Source: Paracoccaceae bacterium (GTDB lineage: Bacteria; Pseudomonadota; Alphaproteobacteria; Rhodobacterales; Rhodobacteraceae). From it: a stretch of 52,603 nt of DNA. This document shows, piece by piece, positions 17,150 through 26,495 of this stretch. The stretch lies in the NCBI GenBank assembly GCA_020832655.1, contig JAFIEF010000018.1:1-52603 (forward strand), in the 5' to 3' direction. The stretch's first letter is position 1; every line of letters starts with the position of its first letter. Under the pieces are notes generated by a model. It ran no database searches, had not been told where the DNA came from, and saw only the letters and a list, made by a program, of their open reading frames with translations. A program made the translations under genes and the position numbers.

Positions 17150-18010
17150 TCAGCCCGTTTGGCCGCGATCAGCCTGTGTTTCGGTGTGCCGCGCTTCCAG
17201 CATGGTGTTCAGCACCCCGCCCAGCATGACCACATAAACCGACAGGTAGAACCACATCAGCAGCGCAACGACGGCACCCAGCGACCCATAAACCTCGTTG
17301 TAGCGCCCGAAATTGGACAGGAAATAGGAAAACCCGGCCGAGGCCGCAATCCACAGGGTCAGCGCCAGCAGCAACCCCGGCAGCACGCGGGGCCGCCGGT
17401 TGTTGGTGCGTACCGGGCCGATGCGGTAAAACACCCACAGCCACAGCGCCACCATGCTGAAAGAGATTGCCCAGCGCCCAAGCTCCACGATCTGCGCCTG
17501 CGCGCCCGCCAGCGGAAACACTGCCAGCAGCACCGGCAGAATCAGCAGCGCCAGCAGCGCCACGATCCCGGCCAGCAACATGCCCAGCGTGATGACGGCC
17601 ACGGCAAGCGCATGATGCAGCCCGTTGCGCCGCGCCTGCCCATGCACGGCATTGACCCCGCGCAGCATCGCATCCACGCCGCGCCGCGCCAGAAACAGCG
17701 CGATCAGCGTCGAAACCGCCCCCGCCCAGCCCAGCGTGCCGTCATTGGACCACACCAGCCGTGTGATCTGGTTGTTCAGCAGCGCGAAGGCGGCCGGCGG
17801 CACCAGATCCTCGATCAGCGCGAGTTGTTGTTGCAGGGCAATCGGGTCCGCGATCATCCCGAATAACGAGATGAAGGCGGCAATACCGGGAAACACCGCC
17901 AGAAGCGCAAAGAACGCCACCCCCGCAGATATCAGCCCGATATTGCGATCAGCCGTCAGGCCGATGAATTCCGATGCGAACCCATATGCCCGGCGCGCGC
18001 GATCAATCAC
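17150..18010 (-). CDS. YihY/BrkB-family inner-membrane protein
   Basis: A 286-residue polytopic protein with about six membrane segments (starting LISAGVAFFALLAVFPGIAAFISLFG, and ending MWFYLSVYVVMLGGVLNTMLE). The family opening with its SAGVAFF-type motif and the GSLGAVVALLMWFYLSVYV C-terminal block are diagnostic. YihY proteins were once annotated as RNase BN, which is incorrect; their function is unresolved. The gene starts 5 bp after the H-NS-like gene, so both are probably on one transcript. Confidence 0.9.
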   Translation of the reverse strand: MIDRARRAYGFASEFIGLTADRNIGLISAGVAFFALLAVFPGIAAFISLFGMIADPIALQQQLALIEDLVPPAAFALLNNQITRLVWSNDGTLGWAGAVSTLIALFLARRGVDAMLRGVNAVHGQARRNGLHHALAVAVITLGMLLAGIVALLALLILPVLLAVFPLAGAQAQIVELGRWAISFSMVALWLWVFYRIGPVRTNNRRPRVLPGLLLALTLWIAASAGFSYFLSNFGRYNEVYGSLGAVVALLMWFYLSVYVVMLGGVLNTMLEARHTETQADRGQTG

Positions 18011-18015
18011 TGGCT

Positions 18016-18327
18016 TCAGATCTTCAGATCCTCCAATGTCTTGCCCGCATCAAGGGCGGCAACCACCCAGCGCGGCTTGCGGCCCCGCCCGGTCCAGGTG
18101 TCGGACGGGTTTTCGGGGTTGGCATATTTCGGCGCAACGCTCTTGCGGGGTTTTACCGCTTTTTCATCCAGAAGCTGTGCCAGCGAAAACCCGTGCTCTT
18201 TGGCGGCGGCTTCCGCTGCGGCCAAAGCGGCTTTCTTTTCGCGCTCTTGAAAGTCGTCTATTGCCCTGGCGACATCTTTCTGAAGCTTTTTCAGTTCCGC
18301 CAGCGACAGTGTATTCAGGTCGATCAT
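18016..18327 (-). CDS. H-NS-family nucleoid protein (HvrA-like)
   Basis: A 103-residue H-NS-type DNA-binding protein. Residues 5-50 form the coiled-coil oligomerisation region (LAELKKLQKDVARAIDDFQE), followed by a basic linker. The C-terminal DNA-binding loop is WTGRGRKPRWV (about 78-88), the family signature. Relatives include Rhodobacter HvrA, a regulator of photosynthesis and nitrogen-fixation genes; whether this copy has that role is not shown. An AAAGGGCAAGA ribosome site precedes the ATG at 18327. Confidence 0.92.
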   Translation of the reverse strand: MIDLNTLSLAELKKLQKDVARAIDDFQEREKKAALAAAEAAAKEHGFSLAQLLDEKAVKPRKSVAPKYANPENPSDTWTGRGRKPRWVVAALDAGKTLEDLKI

Positions 18328-18400
18328 TTCTTGCCCTTTCTTTTGGTCCTGATTCTAATTGCGACAAAACCGGAAGAAACGCAAATGCAATATCGATCAG

Positions 18401-19324
18401 CTAAGCCTGAATACTGCGCCATTTTTCCAGAATATAGGCGCTGGTCATCAAATCCAGATGCGCGCCACCACCATTCTTGCAAATCGTGATGGCGTCACTA
18501 TCGGGACGAGTGAAACTGCCGCTGGAAATATCGTAATAATCGGCGATGATATCATCCTTTGAAATAACCCCGCGCGCCAGCGGGTCTTTCAATTCGCCAA
18601 TATGATCCAGCGTGGTGTCGCGGCTGTCGACATAAAGCCTTGCGCGGCCAAGGGCGGTATCATCGACTTCGCGCATATCTGGGCGGAAGGCGCCGATCAG
18701 GTCCAGATGCTGGCCCGCGCGCAGCCAGTCGCCCTGAATGACCGGCTCCTTGCTCATGGTGGCGGTGCAGATGATGTCCGCCCCGGCCACAGCAGCGGCC
18801 AGATCATCCGTTGCGGTGCTGCGTGGAAGGCTGTCGGCCAATGCCTTCGCGCTGTTCAGGCGGCGGCTCCAGATTGTGAAACGCGCTTCGGGGAACAGCG
18901 CGCAATAGGCGCTGTGCATCGAGCGCGCGACCGTTCCCGCCCCGACCAGCGTGATATTGCGGCTGTCAGGCCGCGCCAGCAGGCTGGCGGCAAGAAGGCT
19001 GTCACCGGCGGTTTTCCATTTTGTGACCAGATGAAAATCGATCAGTGCTTCCAGCAGCCCGTCGCGGTCGGAAAACAACGACACGCCGCCATTTACTGCG
19101 GGCAGATCATGTTTCGCATTTCCCGGATAGATGGTCGCAGTCTTGACCAGTGCGCCCAAGCCATCAATCCAGGCCGCGCGTGACAAAAGCGTGTCCTCGC
19201 CGCGATACAGAAAACTGTCGGCAATTTCCGCGCGGGAAAATTTATGGCCGCGCTTGAAGGATTGCAACAGTTCCAGCCAGTCCAGATGCGGTTCCATGCT
19301 GGCGTCAATGAAGGGAATGGACAT
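18401..19324 (-). CDS. ornithine cyclodeaminase / mu-crystallin family dehydrogenase
   Basis: A 307-residue NAD(P)-dependent protein of the OCD/mu-crystallin/alanine-dehydrogenase family. The substrate-binding lysine region is VKTATIYPGN (near residues 61-70), and the Rossmann dinucleotide loop is VGAGTVARS (near 127-135). The DxxSRDTTLDHIGELKDPL segment is typical of the C-terminal half. Members act on ornithine, alanine, lysine-derived imines or ketimines; the substrate cannot be assigned here. It lies alone between the H-NS gene and fghA, with about 62 bp to fghA on the same strand. Confidence 0.88.
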   Translation of the reverse strand: MSIPFIDASMEPHLDWLELLQSFKRGHKFSRAEIADSFLYRGEDTLLSRAAWIDGLGALVKTATIYPGNAKHDLPAVNGGVSLFSDRDGLLEALIDFHLVTKWKTAGDSLLAASLLARPDSRNITLVGAGTVARSMHSAYCALFPEARFTIWSRRLNSAKALADSLPRSTATDDLAAAVAGADIICTATMSKEPVIQGDWLRAGQHLDLIGAFRPDMREVDDTALGRARLYVDSRDTTLDHIGELKDPLARGVISKDDIIADYYDISSGSFTRPDSDAITICKNGGGAHLDLMTSAYILEKWRSIQA

Positions 19325-19386
19325 TTGTGCTGGCCTCTTCGCGTTATTCTGTTTCCTTCACCCTTATATGCGGGCAAAGGCGCGTG

Positions 19387-20220
19387 TTACGCGCCAGCCA
19401 GCGCCTTGGCGTGAAAACCGACATGCTCGGCCATGAAGCTGGCGACAAAGAAATAGCTGTGATCATAGCCGGGCTGCATGCGAAACGCGCCGGGTTGGCG
19501 GCGGGCGGCCATTGCATGGGCCAGCGCTTCGGGGCGCAGAAGGTCCAGAAACTGATCCTTGTTGCCCTGATCGATCAGCACCTCGCCGCGAAAGCCGGTT
19601 TCCTGCATCAAGAGGCTGGCGTCATGGGCGGCCCATTGCACCTGATCCTCGCCCAGATAGGCGGTGAACTGTTTGCGCCCCCAATCGCTGGCGCTGGGGT
19701 AGGCAATTGGCGCGAAGGCCGAGACCGAGGCAAACCGCTCTGGCAGCCGCATCGCCAGTGTCAGCGCGCCATGCCCGCCCATCGAATGGCCGGTAATGGC
19801 CTGGCGGTCTTCCTCGACCGGGAAATTCGCGGTCAGGATGCGCGGCAAATCCTGCGCGATATAATCCCACATCCGGAAATGGCTGGCCCAGGGGGCGCGC
19901 GTGGCATTGACATAGAAGCCCGCGCCCTGACCCAGATCGAAAGCCGCATCATCTGCGACATCTTCCCCGCGCGGCGAAGTATCGGGGAACACCACCGCCA
20001 GCCCGTGGGCCGCGGCATGGGCCTGAATGCCCGCCTTGGTCATGGCGTTTTCATGGGTGCAGGTCAGCCCCGACAGATACCACAGCAGCGGCACCGGATG
20101 CAGCCGCGCCTCGGCGGGCAGGAACAGCCCGAAGGTCATGTCGCAGCCGGTCGATGTCGCGCGGTGCCGATACACCCCCTGCACGCCGCCAAAACACGCG
20201 TTTTCGGAAACTGTTTCCAT
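19387..20220 (-). CDS. fghA: S-formylglutathione hydrolase
   Basis: A 277-residue esterase that hydrolyses S-formylglutathione to formate and glutathione, the second step of glutathione-dependent formaldehyde detoxification. The catalytic triad is Ser146 (GHSMGGHGA), Asp222 (GNKDQFL) and His254 (GYDHSYFF), all conserved. The start at 20220 has AAGGGGG spaced about 6 nt upstream. It lies 29 bp after an AEC-family transporter gene on the same strand. Its usual partner, glutathione-dependent formaldehyde dehydrogenase, is not in the window. Confidence 0.94.
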   Translation of the reverse strand: METVSENACFGGVQGVYRHRATSTGCDMTFGLFLPAEARLHPVPLLWYLSGLTCTHENAMTKAGIQAHAAAHGLAVVFPDTSPRGEDVADDAAFDLGQGAGFYVNATRAPWASHFRMWDYIAQDLPRILTANFPVEEDRQAITGHSMGGHGALTLAMRLPERFASVSAFAPIAYPSASDWGRKQFTAYLGEDQVQWAAHDASLLMQETGFRGEVLIDQGNKDQFLDLLRPEALAHAMAARRQPGAFRMQPGYDHSYFFVASFMAEHVGFHAKALAGA

Positions 20221-20249
20221 GCTGGCCCCCTTGATTTGCACGCAGACTG

Positions 20250-21179
20250 TCAGAAGCTGCTGACCCATGCAATCACCACCGGCACAGTGGCGATGCTGAA
20301 TACGGTCGACACAAGGATCGTCGCCGACACCCGCGCAGGCCCGGTCTGGTAATGCTGCGCAAGGATAAAGACATTCCCTGCCACCGGCAGCGCCGCGGCG
20401 GCGATCAGCACACCTGCGGTGAAGGGGTCAACCCGGAACAGCACCAGCGCAGCAAAGGCCACCGCCAGCGGGTGCAGCACCAGCTTGCCGAAGGACAGCC
20501 AGGACACGACGGCAAGACGTTCGACCTTCTTGTCGGCCAGCGACGCGCCAATGGCAAACAGCGCACAGGGCGTGGCGGCCAGCCCCAGCAGCGACAGGAA
20601 GTCATTGGCGGGCACAGGCAAGACCCAGCCCGTGGCCGACCACCCCAACCCCAGCGCCATTGCCACCACCATCGGGTTCCTGGCCACCGCGACCAGCAGC
20701 CGCCAGGGCAGGGCGCGATCCACCACGCCGCCCCGCGCCAGCGTGATCAGCACGGTAAAGAGCGATGAAAACACGATCAGATCAATCGTCAGCACCAACA
20801 GCACGGTTCTGACCGATGCCTCGCCCAGCAGCACCACCAGCATCGGCACGCCCAGAAAGCCGGTATTGCCGATGATCGAACAATGCGCCTCGATCGTGGC
20901 TTCATCCAGCTTGGCGCGGCGCAGGAAGGCCACCACCATCACCAGAATATAGACAATGGCACAGGCCCACAGATACGCCCCTGCTGCACGCCAATCCAGC
21001 AACTCCGCGAATGTCAGATTGGCAGCAAAGCCGAACAACATGGCCGAGAGTGCAAAGTAGAAGACGAATTTCGTCAGATAGGCCGTGGCGGCAGGCGGAA
21101 AAAACCCCGACCTGCCTGCGCCGAAGCCCAAGCCTATAAGTGCAAAGAACGGCAGCGTCTTTAGAAAGATCTCGATCAT
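20250..21179 (-). CDS. AEC-family transporter (auxin efflux carrier-like)
   Basis: A 309-residue membrane protein with about ten segments in two five-helix repeats. The N-terminal ALIGLGFGAGRSGFF and the mid-protein GNTGFLGVPMLVVLLGE are AEC-family hallmarks. Bacterial members export or import small organic acids such as malate; the substrate is unknown here. It is the first gene of a probable pair with fghA, and it diverges from a TetR-family regulator at 21284, which is the obvious candidate to control it. Confidence 0.9.
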   Translation of the reverse strand: MIEIFLKTLPFFALIGLGFGAGRSGFFPPAATAYLTKFVFYFALSAMLFGFAANLTFAELLDWRAAGAYLWACAIVYILVMVVAFLRRAKLDEATIEAHCSIIGNTGFLGVPMLVVLLGEASVRTVLLVLTIDLIVFSSLFTVLITLARGGVVDRALPWRLLVAVARNPMVVAMALGLGWSATGWVLPVPANDFLSLLGLAATPCALFAIGASLADKKVERLAVVSWLSFGKLVLHPLAVAFAALVLFRVDPFTAGVLIAAAALPVAGNVFILAQHYQTGPARVSATILVSTVFSIATVPVVIAWVSSF

Positions 21180-21283
21180 CGGATCAGTGTCTTAACCTGT
21201 GAAATGTTGCTGCGCCAGTTCTGTTGCGCTTTTCACGGCGGTTTCCAGTCTCTATTGTTGTCCATGCGATCAAAGGGGGGAAG

Positions 21284-21901
21284 ATGGAGGCAGTGACGCC
21301 CAGACAGGGGCGCAAATTCGAGCAGGTTCTGGATGGCGCGCGGCGCGTCTTTATTGCGCAAGGCTATGAACATGCCAGCGTCGATGACATTGCCCGCGCG
21401 GCCGGGGTGTCGAAAGCCACGCTTTACAGCTATTTCGCGGATAAGCGTCAGATGTTTGTAGAGGTCTACCGCGCCGAGATCGAGCATCTGGCGGCCTCGA
21501 CCATGCAGGAACTTTGCGCCGATATCGCGCCAGAGCAGGCTCTGGGCGCCGCTGCGCGGCGGCTGGTTGGCTATCTGATCTCTGATTTCGGGCGGGCGAT
21601 GTATCGCATCTGCGTGAACGAATCAGCGCGTTTCCCGGAAATCGGGCAGGCATTCTATGACAACGGCCCGGCGCTTGGGCGCGCGCGGCTGGGGTGTTAT
21701 CTGCGCGCCGCCGCTGCGCAGGGGGATCTGGTGATCGAGGATTTTGATCTGGCTGCCGACCAGTTCTTCCAGCTATGCCAGACCACGCTGTGCGACCGCA
21801 CGATGTGCAATGTGCAGACGCAGTTTTCCGAAGCCGAGATTGCGCGCGTGGTTGACGGGGCGGTGGCGATGTTCATGGCGCGCTACGCGGTGATGCGCTG
21901 A
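21284..21901 (+). CDS. TetR/AcrR-family transcriptional regulator
   Basis: A 205-residue repressor-type protein. The N-terminal helix-turn-helix reads EHASVDDIARAAGVSKATLYSYFADKR (residues about 32-58), followed by an all-helical ligand domain resembling the AefR-like C-terminal type. The start at 21284 has AAGGGGGGAAG immediately upstream; an in-frame ATG at 21224 is less likely. It diverges from the AEC transporter with about 100 bp between them, where an operator would be expected, though I see no clear palindrome. It is followed by tex on the same strand. Confidence 0.88.
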   Translation: MEAVTPRQGRKFEQVLDGARRVFIAQGYEHASVDDIARAAGVSKATLYSYFADKRQMFVEVYRAEIEHLAASTMQELCADIAPEQALGAAARRLVGYLISDFGRAMYRICVNESARFPEIGQAFYDNGPALGRARLGCYLRAAAAQGDLVIEDFDLAADQFFQLCQTTLCDRTMCNVQTQFSEAEIARVVDGAVAMFMARYAVMR

Positions 21902-21976
21902 TCCGGGGGCTTGCCGGTGGCGGCGTGCATGGGTATCGGTGACGCCCCATCGCCCGACAGACCGGACAGGAGTGTC

Positions 21977-24271
21977 ATGACCGCCCCGCAGATCACCGCC
22001 CGCATTGCCACTGATATTTCCGCCCGCGCCGATCAGGTCAGCGCGGCCATCAAGCTGCTCGATGATGGCGCGACCGTGCCCTTCATCGCGCGCTATCGCA
22101 AGGAAGTCACCGGCGGGCTGGATGATGCGCAACTGCGCTTGCTGGCAGACCGGCTGGTCTATCTGCGCGAGATGGAAGAGCGCCGCGCCGTAATCGTGAA
22201 ATCGATCACCGAACAGGGCAAGCTGGATGACGCGCTGGCGCGCGCGATTGCGGCGGCCGATACCAAGGCCGCGCTGGAAGATCTGTACCTGCCCTACAAG
22301 CCCAAGCGCCGCAGCAAGGCGATGATTGCGCGCGAAAACGGGCTGGAGCCATTGCTGGATGCCATTCTGAACGACCGCGGCGACCCCGAAGCGCTGGCAG
22401 GCGGCTTCCTGTCAGATGCCGTGGCGGACACAAAATCGGCGCTGACCGGCGCGCGCGACATTCTGGCCGAACGCCTGTCCGAGGATGCCGTGCTTCTGGG
22501 CCGGCTGCGCGACCATCTGCGCGCCAATGGGCGGCTGGTGGCCAGCGTCATTGACGGCAAGGAAGCGGAAGGCGCGAAATATTCCGATTACTTCGCCCAT
22601 TCCGAACCGCTGAAGGGCTGCCCCGGCCATCGCGCGCTGGCCATGTTTCGCGGGCGCAATGAAGGGGTGCTGGCGCTGGATATCACGCTGCAAGACCCAG
22701 ACGCCGCCGCGCGCATGGTGCGCGCGGTTGTGGGGATCAGGGGCGAGGGCGCGGCAGATAACTGGCTGGCGGCAAGCTGTGACTGGTGCTGGCGCATCAA
22801 GCTGAAGCTTTCGCTGACCATCGATCTGATGACCGAGTTGCGCGAACGCGCCGAGCAAGAGGCAATCTCCGTCTTTGCCCGCAACCTGACCGCGCTTTTG
22901 CTGGCCGCGCCCGCCGGGGCCAGGGTGACGCTGGCGATTGATCCCGGCATCCGCACTGGCTGCAAGCTTGCGGTGATCGATGCCACCGGCAAGCTGCTGG
23001 ACACCGCCACGATCTACCCCTTCCAGCCCAAGAATGATCTGCGCGGGGCGCAGGCCACGCTGGGGGCGCTGATCGCGCGGCATGGGGTGGAACTGATCGC
23101 CATCGGCAATGGCACTGCCAGCCGCGAAAGCGAACGCATGGTTGCCGATCTGCTGATCCAGATCCCCGCGCCCAGGCGCCCGCAAAAGCTGGTGGTGTCC
23201 GAAGCCGGGGCGTCGGTCTATTCGGCCTCTGCCCTGGCCTCGGCGGAATTTCCCGATCTTGATGTCAGCCTGCGCGGGGCGGTGTCCATCGCGCGGCGGC
23301 TGCAAGACCCGCTGGCCGAGCTGGTCAAGATCGACCCCAAAAGCATCGGGGTGGGGCAGTATCAGCATGATGTGAACCAGACCCGGCTTGCGCGTGCGCT
23401 CGATGCCGTGGTCGAGGATGCGGTGAACGCGGTGGGCGTCGATCTGAACACGGCCTCTGCGCCCTTGCTTGCGCGGGTATCGGGGCTGGGCCAGACCCTG
23501 GCAGAGGCAATTGTCGCCCATCGCAACGCCAATGGTCCCTTTGCGGCGCGCAAGGCACTGCTGACGGTGCCGCGCCTTGGTCCCAAGGCGTTCGAACAAT
23601 GCGCGGGCTTTCTGCGCATCCGCGACGGGGCAGAGCCGCTTGATGGCTCTGCCGTGCACCCCGAAGCCTATGCGCTGGCGCGCCGCATCGTGAAGGCCAC
23701 CGGCAAGGATTTGCGCGCGCTGATGTCCGCGCCTTCGGTGCTGCGCTCGCTGGAGCCTGCCGATTTCGTCGACGACCGCTTCGGCCTGCCCACTGTGCGC
23801 GATATCCTGGCCGAGCTGGAAAAACCCGGCCGCGACCCGCGCCCGGAATTCCGCACCGCCTGCTTTGCCGATGGGGTCGAAAGCATCGGTGATCTGCGCC
23901 CCGGCATGTCGCTGGAAGGGACTGTGACCAATGTTGCGGCTTTCGGGGCATTTGTGGATATCGGGGTGCATCAGGACGGGCTGGTGCATGTCAGCCAGTT
24001 GGCCGACCGTTTCGTCAAAGACCCCCATGAGGTGGTCAAGACCGGCGATATCGTCCGCGTCCGCGTGACAGAGGTTGATGCCACGCGCAAGCGCATCGGG
24101 CTGAGCATGCGCAAGGGGGCCGCGCCGGATGCGCCTGCGGGCGGGCGCGGGGAAAAGGCCAAACCCGCGCCGCGCAAGCCCGATGCGCGCGGGGCCAGGC
24201 CGGATCATGGCGGGCGCGACGCGCTTGGCGGGTTGGGCGCGGCGCTTCAGGACGCGCTGCGCAAGCGCTGA
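21977..24271 (+). CDS. tex: Tex-family RNA-binding transcription accessory protein
   Basis: A 764-residue Tex protein, the bacterial relative of Spt6. Domains in order: helical Tex_N (about 1-190), core, a YqgF/RuvC-like fold (about 315-450, [17 protein letters not shown]), tandem helix-hairpin-helix (about 480-560, [20 protein letters not shown]) and a C-terminal S1 domain (about 635-710, [30 protein letters not shown]). A basic Gly/Arg/Pro tail follows. It binds RNA and affects transcription or RNA turnover. CAGGAG lies 5 nt before the ATG at 21977. Confidence 0.95.
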   Translation: MTAPQITARIATDISARADQVSAAIKLLDDGATVPFIARYRKEVTGGLDDAQLRLLADRLVYLREMEERRAVIVKSITEQGKLDDALARAIAAADTKAALEDLYLPYKPKRRSKAMIARENGLEPLLDAILNDRGDPEALAGGFLSDAVADTKSALTGARDILAERLSEDAVLLGRLRDHLRANGRLVASVIDGKEAEGAKYSDYFAHSEPLKGCPGHRALAMFRGRNEGVLALDITLQDPDAAARMVRAVVGIRGEGAADNWLAASCDWCWRIKLKLSLTIDLMTELRERAEQEAISVFARNLTALLLAAPAGARVTLAIDPGIRTGCKLAVIDATGKLLDTATIYPFQPKNDLRGAQATLGALIARHGVELIAIGNGTASRESERMVADLLIQIPAPRRPQKLVVSEAGASVYSASALASAEFPDLDVSLRGAVSIARRLQDPLAELVKIDPKSIGVGQYQHDVNQTRLARALDAVVEDAVNAVGVDLNTASAPLLARVSGLGQTLAEAIVAHRNANGPFAARKALLTVPRLGPKAFEQCAGFLRIRDGAEPLDGSAVHPEAYALARRIVKATGKDLRALMSAPSVLRSLEPADFVDDRFGLPTVRDILAELEKPGRDPRPEFRTACFADGVESIGDLRPGMSLEGTVTNVAAFGAFVDIGVHQDGLVHVSQLADRFVKDPHEVVKTGDIVRVRVTEVDATRKRIGLSMRKGAAPDAPAGGRGEKAKPAPRKPDARGARPDHGGRDALGGLGAALQDALRKR

Positions 24272-24435
24272 CCGGCGGGAGCAAGATTGCTGCCCCCCCG
24301 GCCTTGCGCCGCTGAATTGCTGCGCGTGGCTGGCAATCGGATCCCCATCACTGTGCCATGCTGCGCGCCGATCCCTTGCATGGCGCGCGCGGCACGGTTA
24401 TTGAGTTAGCGCAAACAACCCTGATCGAGGCCGCC

Positions 24436-25077
24436 ATGACCCCCAGCGAACAAAGCGCGCGCGCGCTGAAAATCTGCCAACTGGCCCCTGTGATCCCGGT
24501 TCTGGTGATCGAGGATGCCGCCCATGCCCGCCCCCTGGCCGAAGCACTGGTCGCGGGCGGGCTGCCGGTGCTGGAAGTGACCTTGCGCACCCCTGCCGCG
24601 CTTCAGGCCATTGCGCAGATGGCGCAGGTCGAAGGGGCCGTGGTCGGGGCCGGCACAGTGCTGAGCGCCGATCAGATGGAGGCCGCGCGCGAAGCAGGCG
24701 CGATCTTTGCCGTTTCGCCCGGCGCCACGCCCGCGCTGATCGATGCCGCGCGGCTGCACCAGATGGCGCTGTTGCCCGGCGCACAAAGCTGCTCGGAAGT
24801 CATGGCGCTGCTGGAACAGGGCTATAATGTGCAGAAATTCTTTCCGGCAGAGGCGATTGGCGGGGCGGCGGCCTTGAAGTCGATCGGCGCACCGCTGCCG
24901 CAGGTCACCTTCTGCCCGACCGGGGGAATCACGCCCGCGCTGGCCCGCGAATATCTGGCCCTGCCCAATGTCGTCTGTGTCGGCGGCAGTTGGGTTGCGC
25001 CTGCCGATCTGGTGGCGGCGGGTGATTGGGCAGCAATCACCGCGCTTGCGCGCGACGCGGCAGGGCTGGCGCGCTGA
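24436..25077 (+). CDS. eda: KHG/KDPG aldolase
   Basis: A 213-residue bifunctional aldolase that splits 2-keto-3-deoxy-6-phosphogluconate to pyruvate and glyceraldehyde-3-phosphate, the last step of the Entner-Doudoroff pathway, and can cleave KHG. Active-site residues are Glu47 and Arg51 (LEVTLRT) and the Schiff-base Lys134 (VQKFFPAE). The GGITP phosphate loop is at about 160-164. GAGG lies 6 nt before the ATG at 24436. edd, its usual partner, is not nearby in this window. Confidence 0.95.
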   Translation: MTPSEQSARALKICQLAPVIPVLVIEDAAHARPLAEALVAGGLPVLEVTLRTPAALQAIAQMAQVEGAVVGAGTVLSADQMEAAREAGAIFAVSPGATPALIDAARLHQMALLPGAQSCSEVMALLEQGYNVQKFFPAEAIGGAAALKSIGAPLPQVTFCPTGGITPALAREYLALPNVVCVGGSWVAPADLVAAGDWAAITALARDAAGLAR

Positions 25078-25252
25078 GCGCTGCGCTTCAAGCATGCGGT
25101 TGATGCAGGTGCCGTGACCAATGCGCAACAAATATCTGCAATCGGGATGCGTGTATTTCTGTCAGACCGTCTATCACTGGACCTGTCGGCAAGTTTTCGC
25201 CTATCACGGGGGATGAGGCAGGCCAGGACAGGCAGCCAATACAGGTTGCATC

Positions 25253-25972
25253 ATGGTTTCATTATCACGTCGCGGATTTCTGGGGGCGGGCGCAGCCGCA
25301 TCGGCCCTGACACTGGCCGGGTGCCAGACCACCACCGAGGGGGCGGCGGCGGCACAGCCGCGCCAGACTGCCGATGGGCGCCAGGTTGCGACCACGCGGG
25401 TGCAGCCGGTCTCGGCCGTGGCCAGCCGCTACGGCATCACCACGCTGGATTACAGCGCGCGGCAGGATGGCCCGCATCTGATGCCCGCAGTGGGCATGAG
25501 CATTATCCCGCCAGAGTTTCACCGCGATGTCGTGCCCTACAGCACGCCGCATCGTCCCGGCACGATCATCATCGATAATGGCGCGCGCAAGCTTTTTCTG
25601 GTGTTAGAGGGCGGCCATGCGCTGCGCTATGGGATATCGGTGGGGCGCGAAGGCTTTACCTGGCGCGGCATGGGCACGATCTATCGCAAGGCGCATTGGC
25701 CGGGCTGGACGCCCACAGCGAATATGATCCGGCGCGACCCGGCGCTGCGCCGCTATGCGGGGGGCTATCCGGGCGGGCCGTCAAACCCGCTGGGGGCGCG
25801 GGCGCTTTATCTGCTGACGGGGGGTGCGGATCGTGGCTACCGCATTCACGGCACGCCGGAATGGTGGTTGATCGGGCGCTATGTGTCCTCTGGCTGTATT
25901 CGCATGATCAATCATGATGTGATCGACCTCTATGAGCGGGTGCCCAATGGCACGCGGGTGCTGACGATCTGA
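25253..25972 (+). CDS. L,D-transpeptidase (YkuD) lipoprotein
   Basis: A 239-residue envelope enzyme. The N-terminus has a twin-arginine-like SRRGFLG and a lipobox LAGC with acylated Cys24, so it is probably a membrane-anchored periplasmic lipoprotein. The YkuD catalytic domain (about 103-239) contains the motif with His199 (RIHGT) and nucleophile Cys215 (SSGCIRM). Such enzymes form 3-3 peptidoglycan cross-links or attach proteins to the wall. No neighbour suggests a specific partner. It is convergent with the cytochrome gene, with two strong hairpins between them. Confidence 0.93.
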   Translation: MVSLSRRGFLGAGAAASALTLAGCQTTTEGAAAAQPRQTADGRQVATTRVQPVSAVASRYGITTLDYSARQDGPHLMPAVGMSIIPPEFHRDVVPYSTPHRPGTIIIDNGARKLFLVLEGGHALRYGISVGREGFTWRGMGTIYRKAHWPGWTPTANMIRRDPALRRYAGGYPGGPSNPLGARALYLLTGGADRGYRIHGTPEWWLIGRYVSSGCIRMINHDVIDLYERVPNGTRVLTI

Positions 25973-25999
25973 GAACTGGCGCCGCTTACGGGGTGGGGG

Positions 26000-26073
26000 G
26001 CGCCCGCGAGCGGCACCCACCCACCCGCCCCGCACCGCTCGCGGGCGCGCCTGATGCGGTGCCCGCATCAGGC
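26000..26073. repeat. tandem hairpins between convergent genes (REP-like)
   Basis: The first hairpin pairs 14-nt arms GCGCCCGCGAGCGG (26000-26013) and their complement (26035-26048) across a 21-nt loop. The second pairs 11-nt arms GCCTGATGCGG (26049-26059) and CCGCATCAGGC (26063-26073) across TGC. They adjoin directly between the L,D-transpeptidase and the cytochrome. A bidirectional terminator or a REP-type palindrome pair are both possible. Confidence 0.65.
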
Positions 26074-26078
26074 AGGGG

Positions 26079-26495
26079 TCAGAAAATGCCGTTCTCGCGC
26101 TGAACCCGGCGGATGAAGGCAATGATCTGCGCGATCTCTTGCTCGGACAGATGCGGCAGCCGGGGCATGTCGCCATAACCCCAGTGATGCGCGCGCACGC
26201 CAAGCTGGACCGCAGCATAGAACGCCCCGTCCGGGTGGTGCGAGGTTTCATAGATGATATGCACCAGCGGTGGTCCGGTTTCTGCCACGCCCGCGCCATT
26301 GACACCATGACAGACAGCGCAGTTTTCGGCGTAGAGCGCCGCACCAAGCTGTTCGTGTTCCGACAGGCTGTCGGGCATGACAAGCTGCACCAGCGCCGCG
26401 CTGTCAAGGTCGGTGGCGGGCGGCCCTGGCCAGAGCAGCAGCGCCGCCGCCACGATGATCGCGCCGCTGCCAGCCAGTATCGTCCAGCCCCGCAT
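26079..26495 (-). CDS. membrane-anchored c-type cytochrome
   Basis: A 138-residue monoheme cytochrome c. Residues 4-22 are a signal anchor, then the heme-binding motif CAVCH is at 59-63, with Met110 (GDMPRL) as the probable sixth ligand. The fold matches small class I cytochromes of periplasmic electron transfer. Its ATG overlaps the stop of the upstream amidohydrolase by 1 nt (TGATG), implying translational coupling. The pairing with a glutamine-amidotransferase-like hydrolase is unusual and its redox partner is unknown. Confidence 0.88.
   Translation of the reverse strand: MRGWTILAGSGAIIVAAALLLWPGPPATDLDSAALVQLVMPDSLSEHEQLGAALYAENCAVCHGVNGAGVAETGPPLVHIIYETSHHPDGAFYAAVQLGVRAHHWGYGDMPRLPHLSEQEIAQIIAFIRRVQRENGIF

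Noticed and set aside
22412-24208. A 598-codon open frame on the minus strand
   Set aside because: It is antisense to tex and shows no protein-like features.
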